Source of the DNA: Epiperipatus broadwayi
Taxonomy: Eukaryota > Onychophora > Udeonychophora > Euonychophora > Peripatidae
Length of the DNA stretch: 64,000 nucleotides
Direction of reading: 5' to 3'
Assembly: GCA_028023455.1 (NCBI GenBank)
Contig: JAQFVV010012666.1
Location: 997,256-1,061,255, forward strand
Part shown: positions 23,312-34,672 of the stretch, in pieces
How the letters are laid out: every line of letters starts with the position of its first letter
How positions within the stretch are numbered: position 1 is the first letter of the stretch
Translations under genes and position numbers: made by a program
Notes under the pieces: generated by a model
Database searches by the model: none
The model's input: only the letters and a program-made list of their open reading frames with translations
Told to the model about the DNA's origin: nothing

Positions 23312-23900
23312 GAGAAATTGAATTCTATTTCTCTCAGCGTTTATGTAAATAAAGCTTGTTACTGGGCTATTGGTAAAGCTCCTTCTATTGATCATAAACT
23401 GAGAGCTATAAGCAAGTTATGAAATTTACAACTTGTTTTGTTTATCATATATATATATGAAAAACAAAAACAAGTTATAAAAACATAAACTTGCTATCGC
23501 TTGTATTTACGATCAATAGATGGAGCTTTACCAAAACCTCCAAACAAGTGTATTTTTGTTTACATAAATGTCAGAGTCAGAATTCACTGTCTTTTTCGTT
23601 AGCTCCACCTTCAGATCAGCTGATTTCAAGCTGATTTGCTATCATCAGAGAAGGATAGGAGTTAGAAACTAGACCTAAACACTAACTCTAAGCCTTTATG
23701 CAACAAGTTCCTATCAGTTTGCAAGCATGAATTTTTCAGACATGAAAATATCTTTAAACCTAGCCTAACAAGCTAGATAGCTATATGGGTCTGATATCAG
23801 TTCAGTTTCACCACATAGTCAAAGCTTCTGCAATATATTTCATTGCAAGAAACTTCAAAAGTACATTTATGAAAAACCAAAACAAGTTATAAAAACTATT
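23312..23900 (-). repeat. Retrozyme-like repeat, copy C, with partial inverted copy
   Basis: A GAAAAACMAAAACAAGTTAT segment occurs at 23459-23486 and again at 23871-23898, 412 bp apart in direct orientation, which implies a tandem or circular monomer of about 412 bp. The monomer matches 51879-52255 along its length, sharing GATCAATAGATGG, CCACCTTCAGATCA, TTGCTATCATCAG and TATGGGTCTGATATCAGTTC. It holds a minus-strand hammerhead at 23608-23654. To the left, 23312-23440 is an inverted partial copy joined through a short (TA)n. There is no coding frame, so it is non-autonomous: either a PLE terminal repeat or a small retrozyme. Confidence 0.75.
23608..23654 (-). ncRNA. Hammerhead ribozyme motif, copy C
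   Basis: On the minus strand: stem I CCTTC with GAAGG, closed by a T-T mismatch next to the core; core CTGATGA; stem II AGC/GCT flanked by T-T; core GAAA; stem III ATC/GAT with loop AGCT; cleavage site after C in UC. All core nucleotides are consensus. The stem II loop and stem I match the identical pair at 51975 and 52381; stem III differs, with a two-base longer loop. Confidence 0.72.
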
Positions 23901-26620
23901 GAATAATTATAATGTCATGCAACATATAGTAAGAAAATTGACTACACCATTACCTCACTTAGCGATTGTCTATTTAGCAATATTTCACAATAGCAATCAT
24001 CATCAATTTGTACCCACTACTTCGATGTACAATCGATTATTCACTATAATGATCGGGAAAATTTAAAAATATTTATTGCACAGCCATCTTGAATTTTGCG
24101 TTATTCATGACATCAGAGAATAGGTATTTTAAATACATTTTACCCAAAAGCAAAAGTACATTACTGAAATATGTATACAGGTATACATATAATTTGTTGT
24201 AATTGTATAGCACATACAATTTTTTATTCATAAAGCACAATGTTAGTGCTGCATTCAGTATTTTGATTATAAAATTTATAAACTTAAAATATATATAATT
24301 ACTGAGTCTATAATACTGTATACATATAAGTGTTGAATGTCTTTAGAAAAATTAAACTTTATTTAAATATAATATACAGTACTTGGATTATTTAAATAAA
24401 GTTTAATTTTTTTAGAAATTCAACACTTATATTAGATTATAAAAACAGTACAATTAAAATACCATCATCACAAACTTTCAAGAAAACACTAAATACTAAT
24501 AATAAATTATGTGTGTGTGTGTTCTTTAAGTGGTTTCAAATCAAAAGGAAAACACTTTTAAAAAAAGTTTAAAAAATAGATTGCATTTAATATAAGTGTT
24601 AAAAAATAATCTTTCTACATGAATGGGGGGGCACTATTATATTACTAAAAACATACAGTAAAAAAAATAAACTTAGCATATGTTTTAAAAAAGTAAACAA
24701 TTAGATTTGTTTTCTTTTAAAATATGTTGATTTTTTTCTAAAGTTGACTGATTTACTTTACGATACACATTAAGCCTTTTCTTACTCCAGAGTAGATTAA
24801 TAAATATATATGTTCAATTAAATAATTCATTAATTAAACATTGTTTGTTAATTTGAATAATTTCTCATAAGTAATAAACATAAATGTACAGTAATATGTA
24901 CTGTAATTCAAAATTTTAAATGCACTTCAGTATGTATTTTTTTTTCATTATGATAAAAAACTTCTGTGGAAGAATATAAAAGCTCTTAAATTCAAATTTA
25001 GTTTCACATTCTCTTTCTTTTTGCTGTATTGTACTTTTTAACATCAATTCTAATTTACGAGATGCTGATGCATTTTCATTATAATATTTTAAAATTTTGA
25101 ATACCTCTAATTTCTTCTTCACTTATATTTTTAATTTAATAGGATATATAATGAGTATCCTACAGCTATAAGAGTTTATTGCAAGATTATGTTTAACCAT
25201 ATATATAATTAATAATATAAGCTTTAATAATATTTTCATTTTCAAATAAAGAAAAATGAACAAATAAAACCTAGATATGACAAGGGATGCTAATTTTCCT
25301 TCAAACATTGTTTACTATAATCTTATGTTTCAACTGGAATTTAAATTGTCAGAAAATGGATTACCATTTTAACTTCAGCAGTTCATGTCTAGAAGACAAT
25401 TTTAAATAATTGTTTTACAAACATACTTTTACTTTTAAAAATAAAATATTTAAAAAAAAATACAATTTTTATTAAAGAAAAATTTTAAAATCCAGTCACA
25501 GGTAGAATTAAAAATCAGATAAGCCCACTCTGAATCTTGATTTGTCTTTTTATCTAATAATCTTCAAAACACCCCCCTTTCCATCAATTCCTTGGATTAA
25601 CCAATGGAATTATTTTTTAAACTCTAATATTCTTGAAAGACCAGCTGTGTAATTAATTTTCCTGATGTAATTAATTTTATTATACCAAACCATGTCACTC
25701 ACAGCAGCAATGTCAAAAATTCATTGTTAACAAATATTAGGTAACATTTTAATGACATTTTATAAACACAATAGCAATAAATATAAAATTTAAACTATCC
25801 CTCTTCATTAAACTTTTAAATTTTTTAATTTTAACAACTTCATCCATACATTTGTTTTATTTTTTAAAACAATATTGAAAATAAATTATTTTTTTTATTC
25901 TTAGGTTTACATGTCTCTTGCAGGCACATACATATTCTCATATATGGGTAATCTATAAACATGACCTCACACTAATTGTTTGAAATTCATTTTTAAAACT
26001 ACTTCAATAAAAATATTAATGACTATTTAATCCAAAATAATTTTTTTTATAAGTGAAACCCTAAGCTAAATTGAATCTAATAAATATTATTACTGTTTTA
26101 ATGAAAATTTACAGATTATTTTTAAACTTAAATGAATTACATAATAATTACTTTAAAATACATTTAATATTATTTATCAACTCACAAATATTTCTGATAT
26201 TTTCTTTACTTCAAATTATTGTCTGGCATCCCTTATCAACCCAACTCACATTTACTTTTGAAATATTTAGACATAATTCCATAATATACAATAATTATTA
26301 TAATCAATACAAGATTGATATATTTTAGTCATTAACTAAGTTAATTTTCATTTTTATCATTATTATTTTTTTAAAAATCCGAAATTCCAAACAAAATGTT
26401 AAGCTAAGATAACCCTGAAAACTTATTGGAACTAATTGAATCTTCAGTTAGATACAACTACTTTCCCACCTTTGTAGAAAAAAATAATTATATAAATATA
26501 GCAACAATTATAATTTAAGCATATACACTCTTTATTATAAATCAATAATCAATGTCTAAGTTTGACAAGCATTGTCTCTAAATTGTACTATTAATTAAGT
26601 CTACTAAGCTTTATAAGGAC
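23901..26620. other. Non-coding AT-rich stretch with a foldback
   Basis: No gene is supported; predicted short frames are AT-rich chance ORFs. A foldback at 24321-24434 is listed separately. Confidence 0.45.
24321..24434. repeat. Foldback inverted repeat, arms about 45 nt
   Basis: Arms at about 24321-24368 and 24390-24434 are near reverse complements, sharing TTAAACTTTATTTAAAT on the left and its complement on the right, plus AGTGTTGAA at the outer end. The loop is about 21 nt. No coding content; probably a small MITE-like or foldback element. Confidence 0.8.
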
Positions 26621-28453
26621 TTATATTTTCTTGTGATAAGGTATACAATTTCTGGCATTGTAGGCACCTTTTGAATTCAACTCTTTCATCTTACTCTTTA
26701 TTACACTAAAACAATCCTCCTTACTAAAAATTTCCCTAAAATTTGGCATATAGTTACTTTTGAATTTTGCTCTTGCATTTTTTATTTCTTTTCTCCTAAT
26801 TAGTTTTTCTCTAAGAAGCATTATCTTACCCTTTTTTAGTCTAACTTTTGCTTTTCTATTTTTTATCATTTTATTTCTGGATCTCTTAAAACCCATATCA
26901 CTAATCAACTTTCTGTTTACTTTCTTTAGTTTGACTCTTGCTTTTCCCAGATCTCTCTCTCTCTTTGGGTTAACCTCTTTCTTACAAATATTTATATTGA
27001 AATTCTTATTTAACTTGTCTTTAAACCTTACTTTATCTTTACCCACTTTTTTATTTACCAAATCCTTATGATCCTTAATCAATTTTAGATAACCAACCTT
27101 TGTCAATATTCCTTTTGCTTTCTTAAGTTTAACCTTAGATTTTCCCAGATCTCTCTTAGGGTTAATCCTTTTCTTAATAATATTTCCATTAAATATCTTT
27201 CTTAATTTATCTTTAAATTTTACATTAATTTTAGTAACTTCTTTATTAGTTAATATCACATGTTCTTTGATTATTTCTACATTTGTACTAACTTTTTTTA
27301 CAGATTGTGTAACTTCTTTGTTTTCTATCCCCATATCAATTAATTTCAGAGGTTCTTTATTCATTTGCTCATCTACACTAACTATTTCAACCAATTCTTG
27401 GTTTTCTTTATATTGACTCTGCAAAATCATGCCTACCTCTTCTGATTGATTAGGAGCATTCAATTCATTTCTTTGGGATAACTTTGAAAAGGTTCACTTA
27501 TCTGTACCAACTGTTTTTTGTGATCTATCTCATGATTCCCTAATTGTTTTTGCTATTTCTATTCTCTGCATTTCTAATTCTTGGTTATATCTCCCTACTT
27601 CTACTATAGTTTCTTCCATTCTGTGATTCGCTTTTGTGAATCTACTTTCATTGCTCTTATGTTTTGCAATGTCATTTGAAAATCTAACCTCTTTTCTTTT
27701 TGTATATCTAAACTCACTTGACCTTGAGAAACAAATTTTGTTCTTTCTAGTGACTTTTGAGAATTAATTTCAATCTTTTCAGATGAACTTAATTCAATTT
27801 CTAATGTTTGAACACCTTCATTCATTTTATTATAATGCAGTTTTATTTCCCCTAACTCTTTATCACTATTGTCTAACCCTTGAGAACCTAACTGTCCAAT
27901 TTCTAAATTCTGAACAGTGTCCTTTAATCTTTTACAACTTAATTCTACTTCATCTGATTGTTTTTGGGAATTTTATTATATTTTCACCCAATTCTGAACT
28001 TTATTCTGTGCTTCATCATTATTTCTTTTGTTTCAGCACTAACTACCTCAAGTCTTGACTAGTTATTCCAACAATTTCTTTATGACCTTCAGCTTCTCCA
28101 TAAATTAATCTATTTTCTTTATTGGCCTGTTCTACATTTAATGGAGGATTCTCATTCGCAGCATCATTTAATACTTTACTTTCCTCCTGAACAATTATTA
28201 ACTTATATCTGATTTTTTTTACATTTACATTTTTATCATCTATTTTAATAACTTGGGAGCTTGCTTCATAATTTTCATTTGATAGATTACTAATCTTACT
28301 AACAATCTCTACAGATTTAGGTTATTCCTTTCTTATTTGGTTTGGTTTAAGTGCTTGGTTACTTCTACCAATAATAGAGTTCTTTTTTATTTGTTCTTCC
28401 TTTATCAACTCCTGCAACATCATGTATAGGACCTTGAAATGATCCTCCATAGA
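26621..28453 (-). pseudogene. Coiled-coil / basic-tail Gag-like protein, disrupted, about 610 codons
   Basis: The frame starts at an ATG at 28453 (MEDHFKVLYMMLQELIKEEQ). It is highly charged and helical with a stop after NQIRKE, and needs frame changes near 28040-27970, 27640 and 27470. The last 280 codons (27463-26621) are uninterrupted. That final part has at least two diverged internal repeats with the blocks KFKDKL, NPKRDLGK and KVKLKK, then a third Lys/Arg-rich stretch with KAKVRLKKGK. The layout, with a coiled-coil N-terminus and a strongly basic C-terminus that could bind nucleic acid, suits a retroelement Gag, but I recognise no domain and see no CCHC knuckle. A decayed host gene is the alternative. 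Confidence 0.5.
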
Positions 28454-29099
28454 TAATAAATTATATAATTATTTCCCTTCCTTTGACTCTGAACCAAAAT
28501 GTTGCCACTGTTTTAAATGTGACTCTATACTTTTGAAATCATCTTCATCCTTAAATACCCTATGATTAAAACTCTTAATGGTTTCTATGTGGCTAACCAA
28601 AACACCTTCTTTTCACCAAAACATTAATGATATTTTTTAAAATTGCAGTAATGATAATAATAAGGCATTAATTTCCTGACATCTCCTAACAATCAAAACA
28701 ACTAAAATCACAGCAATAGTGCCACAAGAAGGACTATTTTTTTTCTTACGACTCCTATCATTATATGTTTTGTTCACTTTTACATGAGTCTTGGTTCACA
28801 AATATTCAACAAATATTAATAAATAAAAATAATAATTTGTTAATACACTTGATTAACAAAACAATAAGCATCAAGTAACAGATAATTCAGATATTTTAAT
28901 ACATAATATCAGTAAATGCAATACAGAGTCAATTATTCATTTGTATGACAATAATTCATAAACTGCACTTATCAATCACAATACATCGATATTTTCAAAA
29001 ACTTATCCTTTAAACTAGACATGTTAAGTCTAATTAGCTTTAATTAGAATAGTTAACTACCTTAACTAATTCGATTTTAAATATTAAATTTTAAAAAAT

Positions 29100-29456
29100 T
29101 TGCATAAAATCAAAATTAATGGTAAAAACTACTCGAAACAAAGTCAGCAAAATCTAACCAATATTTATCAACCTCTAACACAGGCCTACACCATTCAAAC
29201 GAGGCTTAAACATTGGGTTAATAACAAAATAATGATTCCAAACAAAATCAATAAAATCGAACAAAAATTCATCAACATCTAATACAAGCTTACACATATA
29301 TTTGAGATCTATACAATATAAATCGAAGCGTACATATTTGGGTAATAACAAAAATAATGATTACAAATGAAGTCGATAAAATCTAACAAAAATCCATCAA
29401 CATCTTCTATGGGTCTACTCAACATATATCAAGGCCTATATGCTCAATCAAGGCCC
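29100..29456 (-). repeat. Tandem leader repeats, three units of about 120 bp
   Basis: Units at about 29120-29217, 29218-29341 and 29342-29461 share TAATAACAAAAATAATGATT (absent or diverged in the first), a GATAAAATCTAACAAAAAT-type core and CATCAACATCT, followed by a GGCCTACA or AGCTTACA-like segment. They lie between the PBS candidate and the Gag-like start. Confidence 0.7.
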
Positions 29457-29472
29457 ACATGTTAGAGCACCA
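29457..29472 (-). promoter_or_regulatory. Primer-binding-site candidate
   Basis: On the minus strand the LTR end GGTTACA is followed by two bases and then TGGTGCTCTAACATG, which begins with the TGG complementary to a tRNA CCA end. Position and spacing are those of a PBS; the donor tRNA was not identified. Confidence 0.45.
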
Positions 29473-29474
29473 AT

Positions 29475-29703
29475 TGTAACCATAAAGAAGAGGAGAGAGG
29501 AGGAGAAAGGGAAAAGGAACCAAGGGAAAAAGAAAAGTTTAAGAATAGAATTAAAGAAAAAAGAGAGAACGAAAATGATGAAGAAAAAAGGAAATGAGGA
29601 AGAGAGAAAAATGAAATGAGACAAAGAAAAGATAATATATGGTAGAGGAAGAGATGGAAGGAAAAGAAAAAAATAAATGACTTGAAATATTTTAAAAGAT
29701 GAT
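29475..29703 (-). repeat. LTR remnant, purine-rich on the plus strand
   Basis: The plus strand begins TGTAACCATAAA and is then almost purely A and G for about 200 bp. It aligns with the reverse complement of the 34305-34672 LTR, including the shared GAAATGA, AGAGATGGAA and GACTTGAAAT-like blocks. The far end expected to read GGGTTACA is missing. Confidence 0.65.
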
Positions 29704-31723
29704 GTTTAAAAAAAGAGCTCTATTTTTAAAAAAAATATGTTTATCTAAAGGAGAACAGTTAGATTTAAGTAAATCTATACATTATAATTATTTTGCAATT
29801 GAACCTAGGATTATAAATATAAAAAAATGTACTCAGCTGAAGAATTTATTTTTTACAATGCTGACTTATGCTTATGCTATTTTATTTTTTAATATTTAAA
29901 ATTATGTTTAAAGATAAAAGAAAGTAAAAGTGTTTATTTAAATAACTATTGAACGTTTTTGTCTTGGGAATCATTGCCATGTTTATAAATATTTTGACTG
30001 CAGCTTCAAATTCGGATAGATAACTTAACCTGAATAAATTATCTATGTATTGTAAACAGAAAAAACCATTACGGAGATGAAATATCAATTTAAGTTACTG
30101 CATTATTATTTTTTATTGTCTGTTTTATTGGTTTTAAAAAAAAATCAAACCATAAAAATATTTTTGCTATATATTTTGTTTAACTCTTTTTGCATAAATA
30201 TGCCAGGTAAATTAGAATTATAATTTTAAAACTTAATGGGTTTATTAGAATGAGCAAATATTTTGCCATTCTCAAGTAGATTTTATTTTATTTATTAAGC
30301 ATTTCACAAGTTAGTTTCTATTTGATTATTTCATTTATAGAAAATTAAATATCATCATCTTAGTTTATTATGGGGAGTTTACTCAGTTTCATTTTAAATC
30401 AGCCAAAGAAGTTTATGAGAGGATTTCCATTCATTTGTTTTGAGTGTTATAGTAATAATAACTACAAGTATTTTTTATATGCATTGAGAATAAATATTCT
30501 CGCATTTGATTTGCAATTTTTTTAAAAGTTCAGTATTCATTATATTTTAGTATTGAATATTTTATTATGTGTGCATTGTGCCTGGCCTAGAATTTTATAT
30601 GCATTAAATTTTAAAGTATTTCTCATAGTAGTCACATGACAGTGTGTTTTGTTGGTTCAAACATTGAATATACATTTTGTATTTTTAAACTTCTTAGGAT
30701 TAACTTAATTAATTCAGGTGAAGTATATATCTTGCTATTAGTTTGTAATTGTTAGCCTCATTGAGTTAGGCTTAGTTAATAATTTTTGAATATGCTTTAT
30801 GGAGTAGATAAAGTCTTCCATCCTTATTGTATTGTATTTCCATGATTTGATAGTGCTTGTCCCCAAAAGAGGGTTATTGTATTGTATTTTTCAGTGATGA
30901 TGAATACATTTATAAGGATTGGAAATCCCATGAGAGAGGTCATGCTTATCTGGTGTGTTTTCATGTTCGCAGATACACTGTAGACAAGGTCCAGGTATCA
31001 GTTTCTGCCTCAATGTTAGGTATTTTTGAAAGTCACCACATTTTTTCCATCTCTGAGGAGCCTATAAGTTTTATATTTCAGCCTATCATTAATGATGATT
31101 TAATGCTAATTCCACCACAGTAGGTGATGTTGCTTTTGCTTTAGATTAGTGATGACAAGATATGTGTGTTTGAGAAACATTGTTTCTTCAGGTAGTAATA
31201 GCTATTTTTAATGATTATAGGTATATAAATGTTTGAATTGTGTTGATATGATAGTTTTATCATTCACAAGTTAACAAACAATAAGTTCTATTTATTTTTA
31301 AGAATGTTAAATATATGCATATGGTATAAGTGGCAATTCACACATACTAATTTTAATATTTTCATCCAGACTATCGCCAGTGGATTTGTAAGTTTGTTAC
31401 ATTTTTTTAAATTTTAAAACATTGAGGGTAATAATTTTACGTGACTAAATTTGTTTAAAAGAGTATAACTGATCTCTGATGAGTGAATGCTCACACATTT
31501 AATTTAGTTTAATTTTTTTAAAATTAGCTTAGTTTGAGTTAAATATATCACTAGCTATAATATTCATTATGCCAGTATAACTAGTTGTAGTTTTCAAAAT
31601 ATATGTTTTCCAGCTTAGTGTTTATCAAGCTCAGGATTATAAAATTAAGCCCATGGGTTCGAATACAAATCTACTTGTGGGTGTTATTGTGATTACTAGA
31701 TAACACCATAATGTTATAAAGTA
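29704..31723. other. Non-coding AT-rich stretch
   Basis: No gene is supported. An 88-codon frame at 30857-31123 has moderate complexity but no recognisable domain, no repeats and no splice context that I can support. Confidence 0.45.
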
Positions 31724-31843
31724 TTATAGAAATAAAACAAACTAACTCCTTCTTTTTAAAACTTCATTTTTTATGACTATAATCATGAAAAAGAAATCCA
31801 ATGTTTCAACTATTTTTATAGTCTTTTTCAAGGCACACTAAAA

Positions 31844-31966
<123 letters not shown>

Positions 31967-32109
31967 TATAAAAAAAATAAATAACTATAACAAAAAAAAA
32001 AAAAAATTAATTATAATAAATTTAAAAAAATATTTCATAAACCAAATTTTTTTTTTTTATTTATTCCACTCCCCCTCCTATTACAATGACAACTTAAATA
32101 CAACACTTT

Positions 32110-32301
32110 TAATTAAAAACCTATTATTTTCTTTTATCTTTTTCCATTAACATCCTATTTAATTCTGGTTTTATTTCATTTATGTATACACCCTCTTTTA
32201 TTATCCTTTCATTATATGACTTAATACATTCCAAAGGTTTTATTTCAAAATCCCCATGCTTAAATTTATTCTTTTGAATGTAAATAGCAGAATTTTTATC
32301 A
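32110..32301 (-). pseudogene. PLE-C GIY-YIG endonuclease C-terminus, left inverted copy
   Basis: Minus-strand codons read NSAIYIQKNKFKHGDFEIK, LECIKSYNERIIKEG, INEIKPELNRMLMEK, then diverge to a stop. Nearly identical to the plus-strand copy at 32380-32571, so the duplication is recent or was made in one insertion event. Confidence 0.75.
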
Positions 32302-32379
32302 CCTAAATGTTGTTTTATAATAGTTATACATTATAGCAGGCAAAGACTATTCAATTTTAATCACTTTTAACAATTATAT

Positions 32380-32571
32380 AAAAATTCTGCTATTTACATT
32401 CATAAGAATAAATTTAAGCATGGGGATTTTGAAATAAAACCTTTGGAATGTTTTAAGTCATATAATGAAAGGATAATAAAAGAGGGTGTATACATAAATG
32501 AAATAAAACCAGAATTAAATAGGATGTTAATGAAAAAAAAAATAGAAGAAAATAATAGATTTTTAATTTAA
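32380..32571 (+). pseudogene. PLE-C GIY-YIG endonuclease C-terminus, right copy
   Basis: Plus-strand codons read NSAIYIHKNKFKHGDFEIK, then LECFKSYNERIIKEGVYINE, then IKPELNRMLMKKKIEENN and a stop. The order (SAI-x-H-K block, a charged region, E-x-x-x-IN and P-ELN) is that of PLE endonuclease C-termini. The catalytic GIY-YIG block is missing, so this is a fragment. Its inverted twin lies at 32110-32301. Confidence 0.75.
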
Positions 32572-32748
32572 AGTTTTTCTATGATATAGATTTAAAAAAA
32601 AAAAATAGTTGTATTCAAGTTGTGATTGTAATAGGAAAGGGGAGTGAGATAAGGTAAAAAAAAAAAAAATTGGTTATGGATATATTTTGTAATTTTTAAT
32701 TAATTTAATTTTTTTTTGAATGTGTGATATTTATTGTATATATATTTT

Positions 32749-32797
32749 ATTTTAGTGTGCCTTGAAAAAGACTATAAAAAATAGTTGAAACGTTGGA
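32749..32797 (+). ncRNA. Degenerate hammerhead-like terminal motif of PLE-C
   Basis: CTTGAAAAAGACTATA and, six bases on, TAGTTGAAACG can fold with GACTAT pairing to ATAGTT as stem II, followed by GAAA. The upstream core reads TTGAAAA instead of CTGANGA, so the C and second G are lost and cleavage is not expected. The inverted copy sits near 31793-31841. PLEs are known to carry hammerhead motifs at this place. Confidence 0.4.
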
Positions 32798-33080
32798 TTT
32801 CTTTTTCATGATTATAGTCATAAATAATCAAGTTTTAAAAAGGAGTTAGTTTGTTTTATTTCTATATTAGATATATATGAACTATTTTGAAAAGAAGAAT
32901 TGTGTGCTGGATATATTATATTATTTTATTTTATAAAGTATTCTAATTTAAAAAAAAATAGTAGTGTGATTATTAGATACAGATATTATAATTAAAGTCT
33001 AAAGTTTTTCTTTAAAAAAATCTCTAATTGTTAAAAGTGATTAAAATTAAATAGCCTTTGCCTGCTATAATGTATAACTA

Positions 33081-34304
33081 TTATTTGATTGATTTATTTA
33101 TCAGAATAAACAAGGTAAAAAAGTTTTAAGAGGGATAATCAAAAATGATAGTTAAAGAAGTTGTTTACTATTGTAAATCGAATAAAATTGTTAAAAGTCA
33201 AAATGCTTGTATTAAGTCCCAGTGCGATATTGGCAATGTTTGTAATCCATTTAATTTGTAAGCATTTCTTATTATTCTCTATAAATTAAATTATTATTAT
33301 TTCAAAAAGTTTTGTTTTGTTTGTTTTACTTTCATATAAAAATATTATTATCTTGGGTTTCCAGTTCACAAAATCTTAAGTTTCCAAAGTTTATTAAATC
33401 TTTAATTTAAAAGTTCACAAATATATCATAAAGTCAATTAAATATATTTGATATTGGTTTGAAAATTAGAAAGCTATGTTAAAGTAAGTAATTATCATAT
33501 TGAATTACAATATCAGATAATTTCATTATAGCAGATACTATTTAAATGTTTAATTAAAAGTTTATTTTAAATTATCAGTATATCTTCTCAGACTAAAGAT
33601 TATGCAATATCAGATTAAGAATATTAGTACTTCAGAAGAATATTTTATTTACTATTATTTTCAAAGCTGCACATTATATTATATTAACTGCACATTGTCT
33701 ATCATTATCTTAAATCTTGTATGTCCAATGAATTTTAATCCATCTGCATTTGAGGTCTTAATTAGGTTGTCTGTGAGTATGGGAAAGCATAAAAAGTACC
33801 CTTGCTTGTTTCTTTGCTTGAGTAATGTCTTTGAAGATAGGTCATTATTAGTTTAAATTTAAAATTATTTCATTAAAACTTTAAATTAATATTTGTTCTG
33901 TTTATTATTCTAAGATTGCACTATAAGGTTGTTATTTTGTGGTCAGCCAAAATATTACTTATTTGTTTATTAATCCCAGCAATTATTTTATAGGCAACTT
34001 AATTTTGCACAAGAGTTTTTAGTTTAGAAATCCCTGAGGTTATTTACTCTTGTGACCTTGTGAGATATAATTTAGTAAGATAATCTTCCACAATCAATGT
34101 ATCATTATTCTTATTCAGAGTGTGTGTGATCTGTTGATAGAACTATTCTAATCACTATTAATTAATGATTTTAAATAATCTTTTGTATGGTTTAGAAGTA
34201 GAGTATTAGTATGCCCTAATAGTTATAGTTGCATTAGTATTGGATTTCGTCTCTATCTGATTATACATCTCTGAATCATCATCATCTCTTTTCTTAAATG
34301 TTAT
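33081..34304. other. Non-coding AT-rich stretch
   Basis: No gene, repeat array or recognisable element is seen. Confidence 0.45.
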
Positions 34305-34672
34305 TGTAACCCTACTGAGCCGAGTTGTAAAGAGTCTTTCATTTCATCCCATTTCATTTCATTTCTTTATATCATTTTTCATCTTTCTTTTGCATTTCTT
34401 TTAGCATCTAATCCATTTCAAATCATTTATATTATTTCTTCTTCTCTTTCCATCTCTTTATCCACCACATATCATTTCTTGTTTCTTTCATTTCTTTTCC
34501 TCTTTTCTTTTCTCTCTCTTTTATTATTATCATCTTTCTCTCCATAATACCATTGCTAGATCTTTTCATCTTTTTCTTCTTTTCTTCATTTCTTCAAGTC
34601 TTTTCCTTTTCTTTTTCATTTCACCTTCCCTCCTCCTCCCCTCTTTCTTTTTTCTTTTTTTTTATGGTTACA
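34305..34672 (+). repeat. Solo LTR, 368 bp, TGTAACC...GGTTACA
   Basis: The segment begins TGTAACC and ends GGTTACA, perfect 7-bp terminal inverted repeats with the standard TG/CA ends. Most of it is an extreme polypyrimidine tract (about 34330-34665). It matches, in inverse orientation, the LTR remnant at 29475-29703, where a PBS candidate follows. No PBS follows here, and (TA)n begins directly after the LTR, so it appears to be a solo LTR. The flanks TTAT and ATAT do not give a clean target duplication. Confidence 0.7.

Larger units (their letters stand above)
26621..29703 (-). mobile_element. Decayed LTR retrotransposon: LTR remnant, PBS candidate, repeat leader, Gag-like ORF
   Basis: Read on the minus strand the segment has, in order, the end of an LTR (29703-29475, ending GGTTACA), a primer-binding-site candidate immediately after it, a leader of about 1 kb with three tandem repeats, and a long decayed ORF (28453-26621). 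The LTR part matches the solo LTR at 34305-34672 in inverted orientation, including the purine-rich tract and terminal TGTAACCATAAA. No pol domain or second LTR was seen downstream, so the element is truncated or is a non-autonomous type. The combination is inferred from order and orientation. Confidence 0.55.

Noticed and set aside
26760-27071. Plus-strand hydrophobic open frame of 103 codons
   Set aside because: It is the antisense shadow of the Lys/Arg-rich minus-strand ORF; complements of Lys codons read as Phe and Leu.
30857-31123. 88-codon frame of moderate complexity, possibly an exon
   Set aside because: No domain, no start context or splice sites that I can support, and no neighbouring exons.
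31470-31500. CTGATGA followed by a GTGA/TCAC hairpin, a possible fifth hammerhead
   Set aside because: The second core GAAA is absent after stem II and no stem I partner is visible.
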